Source of the DNA: Candidatus Dechloromonas phosphorivorans | Lineage (GTDB): Bacteria > Pseudomonadota > Gammaproteobacteria > Burkholderiales > Rhodocyclaceae | DNA length: 64,000 nt | Reading direction: 5' to 3' | Assembly (NCBI GenBank): GCA_016721185.1 | Contig: JADKIP010000015.1 | Span: 124,001-188,000, forward strand | Shown here: positions 15,391 to 23,400 of the stretch, piece by piece | How the letters are laid out: the number at the start of each line of letters is the position of its first letter | Position numbering within the stretch: the first letter of the stretch is position 1 | Notes under the pieces: generated by a model | Database searches by the model: none | What the model was told of the DNA's origin: nothing | What the model saw: only the letters and a program-made list of their open reading frames with translations | Made by a program: the position numbers and the translations under genes

Positions 15391-15462
15391 ACCTAACGTT
15401 GGAATTCAGCCGACGGCAAAAAGCGCAGCTTTTTGACGGTCGGCTGGAATGACTTGTTATGC
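15391..15462 (-). other. attC site
   Basis: Runs from ACCTAAC to GTTATGC with arms CAGCCGACGGCAAAAAGCGC / GCTTTTTGACGGTCGGCTG; belongs to the DUF1801-VOC cassette. Confidence 0.92.
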
Positions 15463-15468
15463 CGCAAT

Positions 15469-15855
15469 TTAGCCACCAACCGGCGAGCATACTTCGACCA
15501 AAGTTCCGTCTGGACATCGGACGTAGGAGACAACTTGCCCCCATGGCTTGGTCTCAGGTTCTTTCAACTCGGTGGCTCCAGCTGCTAGGGCTTTAGCGTG
15601 CGCCTCGACAACAAACGGCGTAACCAACGCTATTTCGATGCCAAGAGGCTTGCTGGATTCACTTGCAGCGACAAAACCCGTTGGAAAGTTCGCATTCCCA
15701 AGCTCGTGCGATGCAAAGGCGAGCGTTGTTTCTCCCGTTTCAAGTTCGCCATAGTCGCCCGACTCATGCAAAAAACGGCGTGATAAGCCGAATGCACTTT
15801 CAAAGAACGACAACGATTCAGCGACGTTGGGAACGTAGATTATTGTGTAGCCTAG
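15469..15855 (-). pseudogene. VOC (glyoxalase/bleomycin-resistance fold) gene interrupted by an IS element
   Basis: The 3' part encodes GYTIIYVPNVAESLSFFESAFG..., a VOC-superfamily protein, ending near CPDGTLVEVCSPVGG. The first ten bases (ATGAAACTAG) lie on the other side of the insertion at 17349-17358. Removing the IS and one CTAG copy restores ATGAAACTAGGCTACACA, a perfect frame (MKLGYT...). The intact protein would be about 130 aa. A start inside the remnant (15813) is possible but would drop the first beta strand. The gene overlapped the upstream DUF1801 gene by ATGA. Confidence 0.88.
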
Positions 15856-17348
15856 CAGCCTGTCGGACTTGAGCCGACCAGGTCAAAGAAATTGAGGCTG
15901 CAAGGCAGGAGTTTGCTGATTTTTGCCTGAAGACGCACGATTTCCCCGTGTTTTTGCTACTGCGGACGCAATACGGCCATGCGTTTCAAGTTCCACGCGA
16001 GGCAAACCAGCGTCCATTCTCCCGAGACTTTCTTCAGGCCGCGCAGGGAGAACTGACGAAAGTCCAGCACGGACTTGATGATGCCGAACACGGGTTCGAC
16101 GGTTTGCTTGCGCAGGGCATAGAGGGCTCGGCCAGCCTTGGTTTTCAGCTTGCGCCATGACCTGGGCGGGCGTTGCATCAGCCGGCAAGGCGGCCGGCTC
16201 GGTAAAGCGTTCCTGCGGCGCCGGATGATGCTCGTCCCGCTTCACCGCAATGAACGGGTCAATGTTGCACGCCTCACAGGCCTCGACGTTCTTGGCGCTG
16301 TAGAAACCCGTGTCCGCCAGGAGTTCCTTCGGCTGACCCAGCGAGGCAGGCAGCGCGGCCAGTTGCGCAAGCATCGGCACTACCTGTTCCTTGTCATTGC
16401 AGGCTTGCGTGACGGTCAGTGAGACGACCAGCATACTGCTTGTATCGACCGCAGCCTGGGCGTTGTACGCTTGGTTAAAACCACCGCCGGGCACCGGCAT
16501 GATGCGGGATTGCTCATCGGTCAGATAGCTGGTCTTGCGCCTTCGGCCCGGCAACCGGCGGTTTGCGGCTTGCCGCCGGGCTTTTGCCGCTCCTGGCCTC
16601 TGTTCGCGATGCGCCAGCTTGGCCTCGTACTCGGCCTGTTCTTTCTCGAAGCGTGCCTGGCTCGTTCCTCGATCTTGACCTTGGCTGCCGCCATGGCTTC
16701 CAGTCGTGCCTGGCGCCGAGCAATTTCCGCGGGTAAATTCATCCCGTCCGGCACCGCCGATTGGTCGGCTTGTTCGGCCAGCGCCAGCAAAGACGCGACT
16801 TCCGCTTTGAGCTGGATTTCCAACTGTTCAATGTGGCCAGCGACAGGGCGTGTGGCGGGAGGCTCTGCCTTGGTGCCATCCAGACTGATGGTGCCCAGTT
16901 TCAGGAGCTTCATTTCCTGCGCCATCTCCAGCACTTGCACGAACAGCCCGGCCAACTCGTCGAGAAAGCGTCGGCGAAAAGTCGCCAGCGTGTCATGGTC
17001 TGGTGCGTGCCGGCCGCAATGAAGCGAAATGCCACCGAGTCATAGGTTGCCCGTTCAAGCTTCCGGCTCGAGACACCCGGTGGCGTACCCATACACCACA
17101 CCAGCAACACGGAGGGGTGATACGCCGCGCTGCCCCGACCTGCGTAGGCTTTCCAAGGCGCTAACATCGAGCCGATCAACCACTTCAACAATAAACGGGC
17201 AGGTGGTCTTCCGGGAGCCATTCATCGACCGAGGGGGAAGCAGGTAGCCGGTCTGGCGGTCAACGGGTGGAAGCGGCTCATTTCTCGGACGGGTTTCGGT
17301 GGGCAGGTACGCATTATCCCATTTGCACTGCAGTAGTCCGACAGGCTG
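15856..17348 (-). mobile_element. IS1182-family insertion sequence (inactive)
   Basis: 1493 bp. Perfect 14-bp terminal inverted repeats CAGCCTGTCGGACT at 15856-15869 and its complement at 17335-17348. Flanked by a 4-bp duplication CTAG (15852-15855 and 17349-17352) that falls inside the VOC reading frame. The internal transposase resembles the IS1182 family but is broken by several frameshifts. The element inserted into cassette two, counted from attI. Confidence 0.92.
15957..17240 (-). pseudogene. IS1182-family transposase, multiply frameshifted
   Basis: Pieces in three frames join into one IS1182-type transposase. Near 17200: DEWLPEDHL and VEVVDRLDVSALE. Near 17000: GRGSAAYHP and SSRKLERATYDSVAFRF. 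At 16521-16955: AGLFVQVLEMAQEMKLLKLG and SLDGTK. At 15883-16554: RIMPVPGGGFNQAYNAQAAV and LLADTGFYSAKNVEAC. At 15957-16178: ALYALRKQTVEPVFGIIKSV and EWTLVCLAWNLKRM. At least four single-base indels separate them, so no active enzyme can be made from this copy. Confidence 0.9.
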
Positions 17349-17354
17349 CTAGTT

Positions 17355-17720
17355 TCATGAGTCGTCCTGTTTAGAGGCCTGCAAAGCAAGCGATAAGTAT
17401 TGAGCCAACTTTTTGTCCTTGATCTGAGCGACAGACATCAACTTGACGTGCCGACGCCCCTTTCCCGACCCTTCAAGAAACCCGAAAGTGTCAGTGATCT
17501 TTGCGCCGTTCCTGAATTCGACGGTTACGTGCGTTTTGTAGGCGAAGACCCCACCAAATTGAACTCCCGACCGAAACAGGATGCCGCCGTACTTAATCTC
17601 TTCCGAAGTTGTTTCAAAAGTCTTCTGTACCAAGGCTCGAACGGCCTCGACGATCTCATAGTTTTGTTCGCTCACAAGACGGATGTCTTCAAGCAGCGCC
17701 TGAACAGATTGATTTTTCAT
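17355..17720 (-). CDS. DUF1801-like protein, first gene of a two-gene cassette
   Basis: 121 aa from ATG at 17720 (MKNQSVQALLEDIRLV). The segment TSEEIKYGGILFRSGVQFGGVFAYKTHVTVEF and the ending RRHVKLMSVAQIKDKKLAQYLSLAL match DUF1801 (YdhG/YdeI-like), small soluble proteins of unknown function. An upstream in-frame start at 17786 would lie in the attC region and is rejected. The stop TGA overlaps the ATG of the VOC gene (ATGA), implying translational coupling before the IS inserted 10 bp downstream. Confidence 0.83.
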   Translation of the reverse strand: MKNQSVQALLEDIRLVSEQNYEIVEAVRALVQKTFETTSEEIKYGGILFRSGVQFGGVFAYKTHVTVEFRNGAKITDTFGFLEGSGKGRRHVKLMSVAQIKDKKLAQYLSLALQASKQDDS

Positions 17721-17756
17721 GTTGTGTCGAGTCCCTAGTCGGCTGAGTGCTTTGCG

Positions 17757-17828
17757 GCATAACGTTCGACATGAGAGGCGGCGCAAGGGCGTAGCCCTTG
17801 TGACGTCCTCTCGATGGAAGGGTTAGGC
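17757..17828 (-). other. attC site of the first cassette
   Basis: Runs from GCATAAC to GTTAGGC with arms CGACATGAGAGGCGGCGCAA / GTGACGTCCTCTCGATGG. Confidence 0.9.
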
Positions 17829-17829
17829 A

Positions 17830-18330
17830 TCATGGAAGTTCCTTGCCGTCGGCGGACTTCAACGCGATTGATGTCTCAAGAAAAGTCTGCAGTTCCATTG
17901 ACTGCCACTTGCTTTTCCATAGAGCATAGATAAGCCAAAAACCCGCGACCACGGCAACGACCAGCCCGCCAGTGCCAAACGCGCCGGACCTTTGAAGTAG
18001 GACGGACAAAGGCTCTCGGAAGAGACCGTAGATGGCCAGCGGAACTGACACGACCGAACCAATTGTGAACGTTAGATGGCTGTTTATATGTGTGGCGTTG
18101 ACCTTGGCAAGATCGAGAAGACTCTTCAGCGCCGCAGTTGAAAGCGTGGCCGTGAGCTTGCTTGCGGCCCTCCAACTCGGTGAATTTGCACAGAGCGTCA
18201 CATGATCGTTCTTCCAAGATTGAAGCGAAAGGGCCAAGTCCTCCTTACTGGGCTGCACGACGCTACTTGCGGCAAATACTTTGCATAGCTCAGACCAGAT
18301 GGCTAGAACGTCAATTTGGTTCGCGATCAT
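17830..18330 (-). CDS. Membrane protein of unknown function, first cassette
   Basis: 166 aa. The N-terminal ~80 residues are soluble and helical; two hydrophobic segments follow (about 87-105 and 118-138), then a charged C-terminus ending LKSADGKELP. No family recognised. It is the cassette nearest attI, so it is the most recently inserted or the best expressed in the usual integron model. The start ATG at 18330 lies about 60 bp from attI; the stop is 2 bp from its attC. Confidence 0.72.
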   Translation of the reverse strand: MIANQIDVLAIWSELCKVFAASSVVQPSKEDLALSLQSWKNDHVTLCANSPSWRAASKLTATLSTAALKSLLDLAKVNATHINSHLTFTIGSVVSVPLAIYGLFREPLSVLLQRSGAFGTGGLVVAVVAGFWLIYALWKSKWQSMELQTFLETSIALKSADGKELP

Positions 18331-18390
18331 ATTTTTCAGTGCCGGTTAAAAAGTTTGTCGACGAATGGTCCGTGAGCCGAAGGCGCTAAC

Positions 18391-18397
18391 GCCTAAC
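18391..18397 (-). other. attI insertion site (core)
   Basis: GCCTAAC on the plus strand (GTTAGGC on the cassette strand), next to a second TAAC box (GCGCTAAC, 18383-18390). It lies between intI and the first cassette gene and has no attC-like partner arm on its right, as expected of attI. Exact attI limits cannot be set by eye. Confidence 0.75.
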
Positions 18398-18401
18398 GTT
18401 T

Positions 18402-18427
18402 AGTAGACACCTAAAACGGTGTCTACT
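18402..18427. promoter_or_regulatory. Hairpin between attI and intI
   Basis: Perfect 10-bp inverted repeat (AGTAGACACC / GGTGTCTACT) with a 6-base loop TAAAAC. It sits 5 bp from the attI core, in the region that normally holds the cassette promoter Pc and the intI promoter. It could be a transcription-factor operator, an attI structural element, or an attenuator; there is no U-run on either side, so a terminator is unlikely. Confidence 0.6.
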
Positions 18428-18501
18428 TCCACGCGCTCAGGTGTATAAAAATTAAAATAAGCTGCTAACATTTTGATTCCATTTGCCAGTGCAGAAATAT
18501 A

Positions 18502-19485
18502 GTGACTAACGAGACACCTGTAGCCCCGCAGCCGCCGAAGCTTCTCGATCAGGTGCGTGATCGTCTTCGGTTGAAGCATTACAGTATCCGGACTGAAACA
18601 CAATATGTCCAATGGATTCGCCGGTTCATCCTGTTCCATGACAAACGTCACCCCAGGGACATGGGGGTGGCGGAGCTTGAGGCGTTTTTGACGCATCTGG
18701 CGGTTGAGGGGCGGGTGGCTGCGTCAACGCAGAATCAGGCGCTGTCGGCCTTGTTGTTTTTGTATCGCGAAGTTTTGGCGATCAATCTGCCGTGGCTGGA
18801 TAACGTCGTCCGGGCAAAAACGCCGCAACGTTTGCCGGTGGTGCTGACGCGTCAGGAAGTGGTTTCGGTGCTGGATGGGATGAGCGGCGTTTACGGCTTG
18901 ATGGCGCGCTTGCTTTACGGTACCGGCATGCGCTTGATGGAGTGTGTTCGGCTGCGGGTGAAGGATGTCGATTTCGAGCAGGCCGAGATTTTGATTCGTG
19001 ACGGCAAGGGGGCCAAGGACCGCGTCACCATGTTGCCGCAGTCGCTGGTTGAAGCCTTGCGGGCACACCTTAAAATACGTCAGTGCTTGTATGAGGAAGA
19101 TAGAGCCAAGGGCATGGCGTCTGTTTATTTGCCCGATGCGCTGGATAGAAAGTATCCGAATGCTGCGGTCGACTGGGCTTGGCAGTACATTTTCAATTCG
19201 GGTAGTTACTCGATTGATCCGCGCAGTGGTGCGGAGCGGCGGCATCATATTGATGAAAAGCTGTTGCAGCGCGCCGTAAAGAAGGCGGTGGTGGCGAGTG
19301 GCATTGCCAAGCTGGCGACGCCGCATACGTTCCGTCATTCGTTCGCAACGCATTTGCTGCAGTCCGGTTACGACATTCGTACCGTGCAGGAATTGCTCGG
19401 TCATGCCGATGTGCAGACCACGATGATTTACACGCATGTCCTGAACCGAGGTGGTCGGGGCGTGGTTAGCCCGCTGGATGTTTGA
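18502..19485 (+). CDS. intI: Integron integrase (tyrosine recombinase)
   Basis: 327 aa from a GTG start at 18502. N-terminal SAM-like domain (residues 14-100) starts LLDQVRDRLRLKHYSIRTE, the usual IntI opening. Catalytic residues: R144 (GTGMRLMECVRLRVKD), K169-172 region, H275-R278 (PHTFRHSFATHLLQ), H301 (LLGHADVQTT) and Y310 (MIYTHV). The extra helix specific to integron integrases lies around 215-250 (KYPNAAVDWAWQYIF). It recombines folded single-stranded attC sites with attI. The gene points away from the array. It appears intact. The LexA-type box found before many intI genes was not recognised here. Confidence 0.95.
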   Translation: MTNETPVAPQPPKLLDQVRDRLRLKHYSIRTETQYVQWIRRFILFHDKRHPRDMGVAELEAFLTHLAVEGRVAASTQNQALSALLFLYREVLAINLPWLDNVVRAKTPQRLPVVLTRQEVVSVLDGMSGVYGLMARLLYGTGMRLMECVRLRVKDVDFEQAEILIRDGKGAKDRVTMLPQSLVEALRAHLKIRQCLYEEDRAKGMASVYLPDALDRKYPNAAVDWAWQYIFNSGSYSIDPRSGAERRHHIDEKLLQRAVKKAVVASGIAKLATPHTFRHSFATHLLQSGYDIRTVQELLGHADVQTTMIYTHVLNRGGRGVVSPLDV

Positions 19486-19608
19486 CGCCGCAGGTATCAG
19501 CCTGTGGCTTTGGACACCAAAGGCAATGCTTCGGGGTGACGAATGGCCTTGAGCGAAAGATCAATATCGAGCAACAGAGCAGTAGCCAGAGCCCGTGTTT
19601 TGAAATAT

Positions 19609-19675
19609 GGGTAACGTTTGAACTTAAAGTCCTGCGCAGGTTTTCCCGCAGCTCCATTGCAGTCATGAGTTGGGT
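19609..19675 (+). other. attC-like site left of the toxin-antitoxin cassette
   Basis: Runs from GGGTAAC to GTTGGGT with a CCTGCGCAGG / CCCGCAG core. It lies 120 bp past the intI stop. Together with the site at 20259 it brackets yefM-yoeB, so this pair looks like a cassette on the non-array side of intI. The left box is imperfect. No gene is seen between intI and this site. Confidence 0.6.
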
Positions 19676-19714
19676 GTCCTGTTCGTAGGCCTTCGCTGGA
19701 CAATTAGTAGTTTG

Positions 19715-19738
19715 ATATGTACATTAAGGCGTACATAT
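19715..19738 (+). promoter_or_regulatory. Candidate YefM operator
   Basis: Perfect 8-bp inverted repeat, arms ATATGTAC and GTACATAT separated by 8 bp, 15 bp upstream of the yefM start. The left arm contains TGTACA, the hexamer core of the operator that E. coli YefM-YoeB binds for autoregulation. Confidence 0.7.
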
Positions 19739-19752
19739 TCCGGGGGTTCAAC

Positions 19753-20004
19753 ATGGATGCAATGACCTACACTTCTGTTCGCGCAAATCTTGCCAGCACT
19801 ATGGATAGGGTTTGTGAGGACCACGAGGCCTTGATCATCACCCGCAACGGCGAGCAGGCCGTGGTGATGCTCTCGCTTGAGGATTACAAAGCACTTGAGG
19901 AAACGGCTTACCTCTTGCGCACCCCATCTAACGCCAAGCGCCTTCTCTCGGCCGCTGCACAACTGAGTGCGGGAAAGGGCGTTGAGCGGGAACTGGCTAA
20001 GTGA
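19753..20004 (+). CDS. yefM: Antitoxin of a YefM/Phd family TA pair
   Basis: 83 aa from ATG at 19753, preceded by CGGGGG. It reads MDAMTYTSVRANLASTMDRVCEDHEALIITR..., the DNA-binding N-terminus of YefM/Phd antitoxins, followed by AVVMLSLEDYKALEETAYLLRTP, the classic YefM core, and a flexible toxin-binding tail. It neutralises YoeB and represses its own promoter through the palindrome at 19715. It overlaps yoeB by ATGA. In-frame upstream ATGs (19717) would start inside the operator and are rejected. Confidence 0.95.
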   Translation: MDAMTYTSVRANLASTMDRVCEDHEALIITRNGEQAVVMLSLEDYKALEETAYLLRTPSNAKRLLSAAAQLSAGKGVERELAK

Positions 20005-20255
20005 AGCTGATTTTTGCAGATGAGGCTTGGGAAGATTATCTCTACTGGCAAAAGCAAGATAGGCGCATGGTTGATCGGATCAACAAGTTGATTCGTGAAA
20101 TACAACGAGAGCCGTTCGCCGGCATTGGCAAACCGGAAGCGTTGAAGCATGCGCTCTCAGGCTTCTGGTCACGCCGCATCACAGATGAGCATCGCATGGT
20201 GTACCGCGTTGAAGGTGACGACCTGTTGATTGCTCAATTACGGTTCCATTACTGA
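20001..20255 (+). CDS. yoeB: Toxin of a YoeB (RelE-fold mRNA interferase) TA pair
   Basis: 84 aa, full length. It keeps the residues used by E. coli YoeB for ribosome-dependent mRNA cleavage: E46, R65, H83 and Y84 (ending LRFHY). GFWSRRITDEHRMVYRV is the standard family block. Start overlaps the yefM stop (ATGA). It is followed 3 bp later by an attC, so the pair forms a cassette. Toxin-antitoxin cassettes are known to stabilise large integron arrays; this one lies on the opposite side of intI from the array. Confidence 0.95.
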   Translation: MKLIFADEAWEDYLYWQKQDRRMVDRINKLIREIQREPFAGIGKPEALKHALSGFWSRRITDEHRMVYRVEGDDLLIAQLRFHY

Positions 20256-20258
20256 TGC

Positions 20259-20325
20259 GCCCAACGTGGCGCTAACCTGGCCCGAGCGGCTGTTCGCGCA
20301 GGTTCAGTTGAGCGCAGGATTAGCG
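20259..20325 (+). other. attC site of the yefM-yoeB cassette
   Basis: Runs from GCCCAAC to a degenerate ATTAGCG, with GTGGCGCTAACCTGGCCC / GTTCAGTTGAGCGCAGGAT arms like those of the array. Confidence 0.75.
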
Positions 20326-20363
20326 CCTTCAGTTTCAATAATTCCTATCCAGCTCATTGTGAC

Positions 20364-20412
20364 TTATACGCAGGTGCTGAATCGGTGCGGTCGGGGCGTT
20401 TTAGCCCATTAG
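20364..20412 (+). pseudogene. 3' remnant of a second intI gene
   Basis: Decoded as TYTQVLNRCGRGV, matching the end of IntI (IYTHVLNRGGRGV at 19425-19470). The matching DNA continues with TAGCCCATTAGATGTTTGA versus TAGCCCGCTGGATGTTTGA of intI, with one base missing. The rest of that gene is absent. It ends exactly at hrpA. The 0.9-kb segment holding yefM-yoeB is therefore bracketed by two intI 3' ends. Confidence 0.82.
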
Positions 20413-23400
20413 ATGTTTGAAGCGATGAAAAATACAAAGAGCAGCAACCGGGCCGATGTCCCGGAAAATTTTTGTCTGACCAGTGACGTGAAGCGCCTGC
20501 GCGCCTTGCAACGGGACTTGCTGCGGTCAACCGGAGAAAAGCGCGAAAAACTGCAGGCTGATCTGGCGGCGCTGGTCGAGCGCTCGCGGGCGGCGGTGCT
20601 GGCGCGGCAAGCCCGATTACCCAAGCCCGAGTATCAGGAAGATCTGCCGGTCAATGAGCGGCGGGGCGAGATTGCCGAGCTGATTGCGAAAAATCAGGTG
20701 GTGATTGTTTGTGGCGAAACCGGTTCCGGCAAGACAACGCAGTTGCCGAAGATTTGTATCGAGCTCGGGCGCGGGGCGCGCGGGCTGATCGGCCACACCC
20801 AGCCGCGGCGGCTGGCGGCGCGTTCGGTGGCGACGCGGCTGGCACAGGAGTTGAAGACGCAGGTTGGGGCTGGCGTCGGGGTCAAAATCCGCTTTCAGGA
20901 TCGGTCGACCGCCGAGAGCTGGGTCAAGCTGATGACGGACGGCATCCTGCTCGCCGAGTCGCAATCCGACCCGTATCTGAATGCCTACGACACGATCATC
21001 ATCGACGAAGCGCACGAGCGCAGCCTGAACATCGATTTCCTGCTCGGCTACCTCAAGCAGTTGTTGCCGAAGCGGCCGGATCTGAAGGTGATCATCACTT
21101 CGGCGACGATCGATGCCGAGCGCTTTTCGCAGCATTTCAGCGGCGCGCCAGTGATCGAAGTTTCTGGCCGGCTGTATCCGGTCGATGTGCGTTACCGGCC
21201 GGTCGCCGATCTGGAAAAGGAAGACGACGAGCGCGATTTGTACGACGCGATTACCGATGCCGTCGATGAACTGGCGCGCCTCGGCCCCGGCGATACGCTG
21301 ATTTTCCTGCCCGGCGAGCGCGAAATCCGCGAGGCGGCCGAAGCCTTGCGCAAACGGCATCCGCCGCATACCGAAATTCTGCCGCTGTTTTCAAGGCTGT
21401 CGGCGGGCGATCAGGACCGCATTTTCAAGCCCTCGGGGGCGCGGCGCATCGTGCTGGCGACCAATGTCGCCGAAACCTCGCTCACCGTACCGGGCATACG
21501 TTATGTGGTCGATACCGGGTTGGCGCGGGTCAAGCGCTATTCCTACCGCAACAAGGTCGAGCAGTTGCAGATCGAGAAGATATCGCAGGCGGCGGCGCGA
21601 CAGCGGGCCGGGCGCTGCGGCCGGGTTTCTGCGGGCGTCTGCATCCGCCTGTACGACGAGCTGGATTTCAACGCCCGCCCGCCGTTCACCGATCCGGAAA
21701 TCCTGCGTTCGTCGCTGGCCGGCGTCATCCTGCGCATGAAGTCGCTGCGCCTGACCGATGTCGAGAGCTTCCCCTTCATCGAACCGCCGCCGGCCAAGGC
21801 GATTGCCGACGGCTACGCGCTGTTGCAGGAACTCGGCGCGGTCAATGACGACAATGCGCTGACGCCGATTGGGCAGTCGCTGGCCCGCTTGCCGCTCGAT
21901 CCGCGGATCGGCCGGATGCTGGTCGCGGCGCGTGATCTTGGCTGTCTGCCGGAGATGATGGTGATCGCCGCCGGCCTTTCGGCGCAAGACCCGCGCGAAC
22001 GGCCGCAGGATCGCCAGCAGGCGGCGGATGAAAAGCACAAGTTGTTCACCGCCGAAAAGTCGGAATTCCTCGGCTGGTTGAAATTGTGGGACTGGTACAA
22101 CAACGCGATTGAGCACAAGAAATCGAACAAGCAGCTGATCGATAACTGCCACGCGCATTTCCTGTCGTATCTGCGCCTGCGCGAATGGCGCGAGGTGCAT
22201 GGGCAGTTGCATGCGATGGTGGCGGAGCTGGGCTGGGTGACGCCACATGCTCGGCCTTCAACGGATGGCGATAAGGGCGCCGGCAATGCCGTAACCGTGA
22301 AGGCTGAGACCGGGCGAGGCATGGGTGAAATGACCAACGCCACTTTCGATGCCATCCACCAGGCGCTGCTCGCCGGCCTGCTCGGCAACTTCGGCTGCAA
22401 ATCCGACGAATCCGGCTATTACCTCGGCGCCCGCGGCATTCGCTACCTGATCCATCCGTCCTCGCCGCTGCAGAAAAAGGCCGGCAAGTGGATCATGGCG
22501 GCCGAGATCACCGAGACGACCCGCCTCTTCGGCCGCTGCATCGCCCGCATAGAACCGGACTGGCTGGAGAAAGTGGGCGCTCACTTGATCAAGCGCAGCT
22601 ACTTCGACGCCCATTGGGAAAAGAAGTCGATGCAGGTTTCCGGCTGGGAGCGGACGACGCTTTACGGCGTGGTGATCAACCCGAAACGGCGCATCCATTA
22701 CGGCCCGCTGGCACCGGCCGAATCGCGCGAAATCTTCATCCGCCAGGGGCTGGTCGGCGAAGAAATCGACGAGGCTTTCGCCAAGCGCTGGCCCTTCTTC
22801 CAGCACAACCAGAAGCTGATCCGCGAGATCGAACACCTCGAACACAAGCAGCGCCGGCAGGATGTGCTGGTCGATGACGAGCTGATCTTCGCCTTCTACG
22901 ACTCGATCATTCCCGAAGGCATCCACAACGGCGCCACTTTCGATCATTGGCGCAAGGAGGCCGAGCGCGAGAATGCCAAGCTGCTTTATCTGTCGAAAGA
23001 CGACCTGATGCGCCATTCGGCGGCAGGCGTGACGACCGAGGCCTTCCCGCATCAGATGAAAGTCGGCGGCGTTGAATACGGCCTGACTTACCATTTTGAA
23101 CCCGGCTCGCCGCGTGACGGCGTGACGCTGACCCTGCCACTGGCGCAACTGAATCAGATTCCGGCGGCGCGCATGGAGTGGCTGGTGCCCGGCCTGCTCA
23201 AGGAAAAGCTGGTGCAGCTGATCAAGACGCTGCCGCATAAAATCCGCGCCAAGCTGGTGCCGGTGCCGGAATTTGTTGAAGAATTCGTGTCGACCGTCGC
23301 CGGCAACGACAAGAAGCTGGCGCCGGGCCTGATTCCACCGCTGATCGACTACATCCTCGAAGCCCGTGGCCTGAATGCTCGTGGCTGGGCGGTGACGCCG

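Larger units (their letters stand above)
2092..18397 (-). mobile_element. Chromosomal integron cassette array (about 27 cassettes)
   Basis: From attI (18391-18397) leftward, 26 attC-like sites recur every 250-1000 bp. Each runs from an RYYYAAC-like box to a GTTRRRY-like box with an imperfect inverted repeat between. Nearly all genes between them lie on the minus strand, so each cassette is a minus-strand gene plus the attC on its left. The integrase gene at 18502-19485 points away from the array, the standard integron layout. Several attC sites fall into near-identical families, typical of sedentary chromosomal integrons. The left end is decayed: the TIR gene lacks a recognisable attC and a degenerate repeat copy lies beyond it. 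Confidence 0.93.

Noticed and set aside
18473..18503. TTGATT and TATAGT before intI as a promoter.
   Set aside because: The spacing is 19 bp and the -10 overlaps the GTG start codon, so this cannot be the intI promoter as drawn.
18724..19437. A 237-codon minus-strand frame inside intI.
   Set aside because: Antisense to the integrase gene, whose catalytic residues are all present.
19482..19703. Short frames on both strands between intI and the toxin-antitoxin pair.
   Set aside because: They cross the attC-like site at 19609 and show no recognisable domain.
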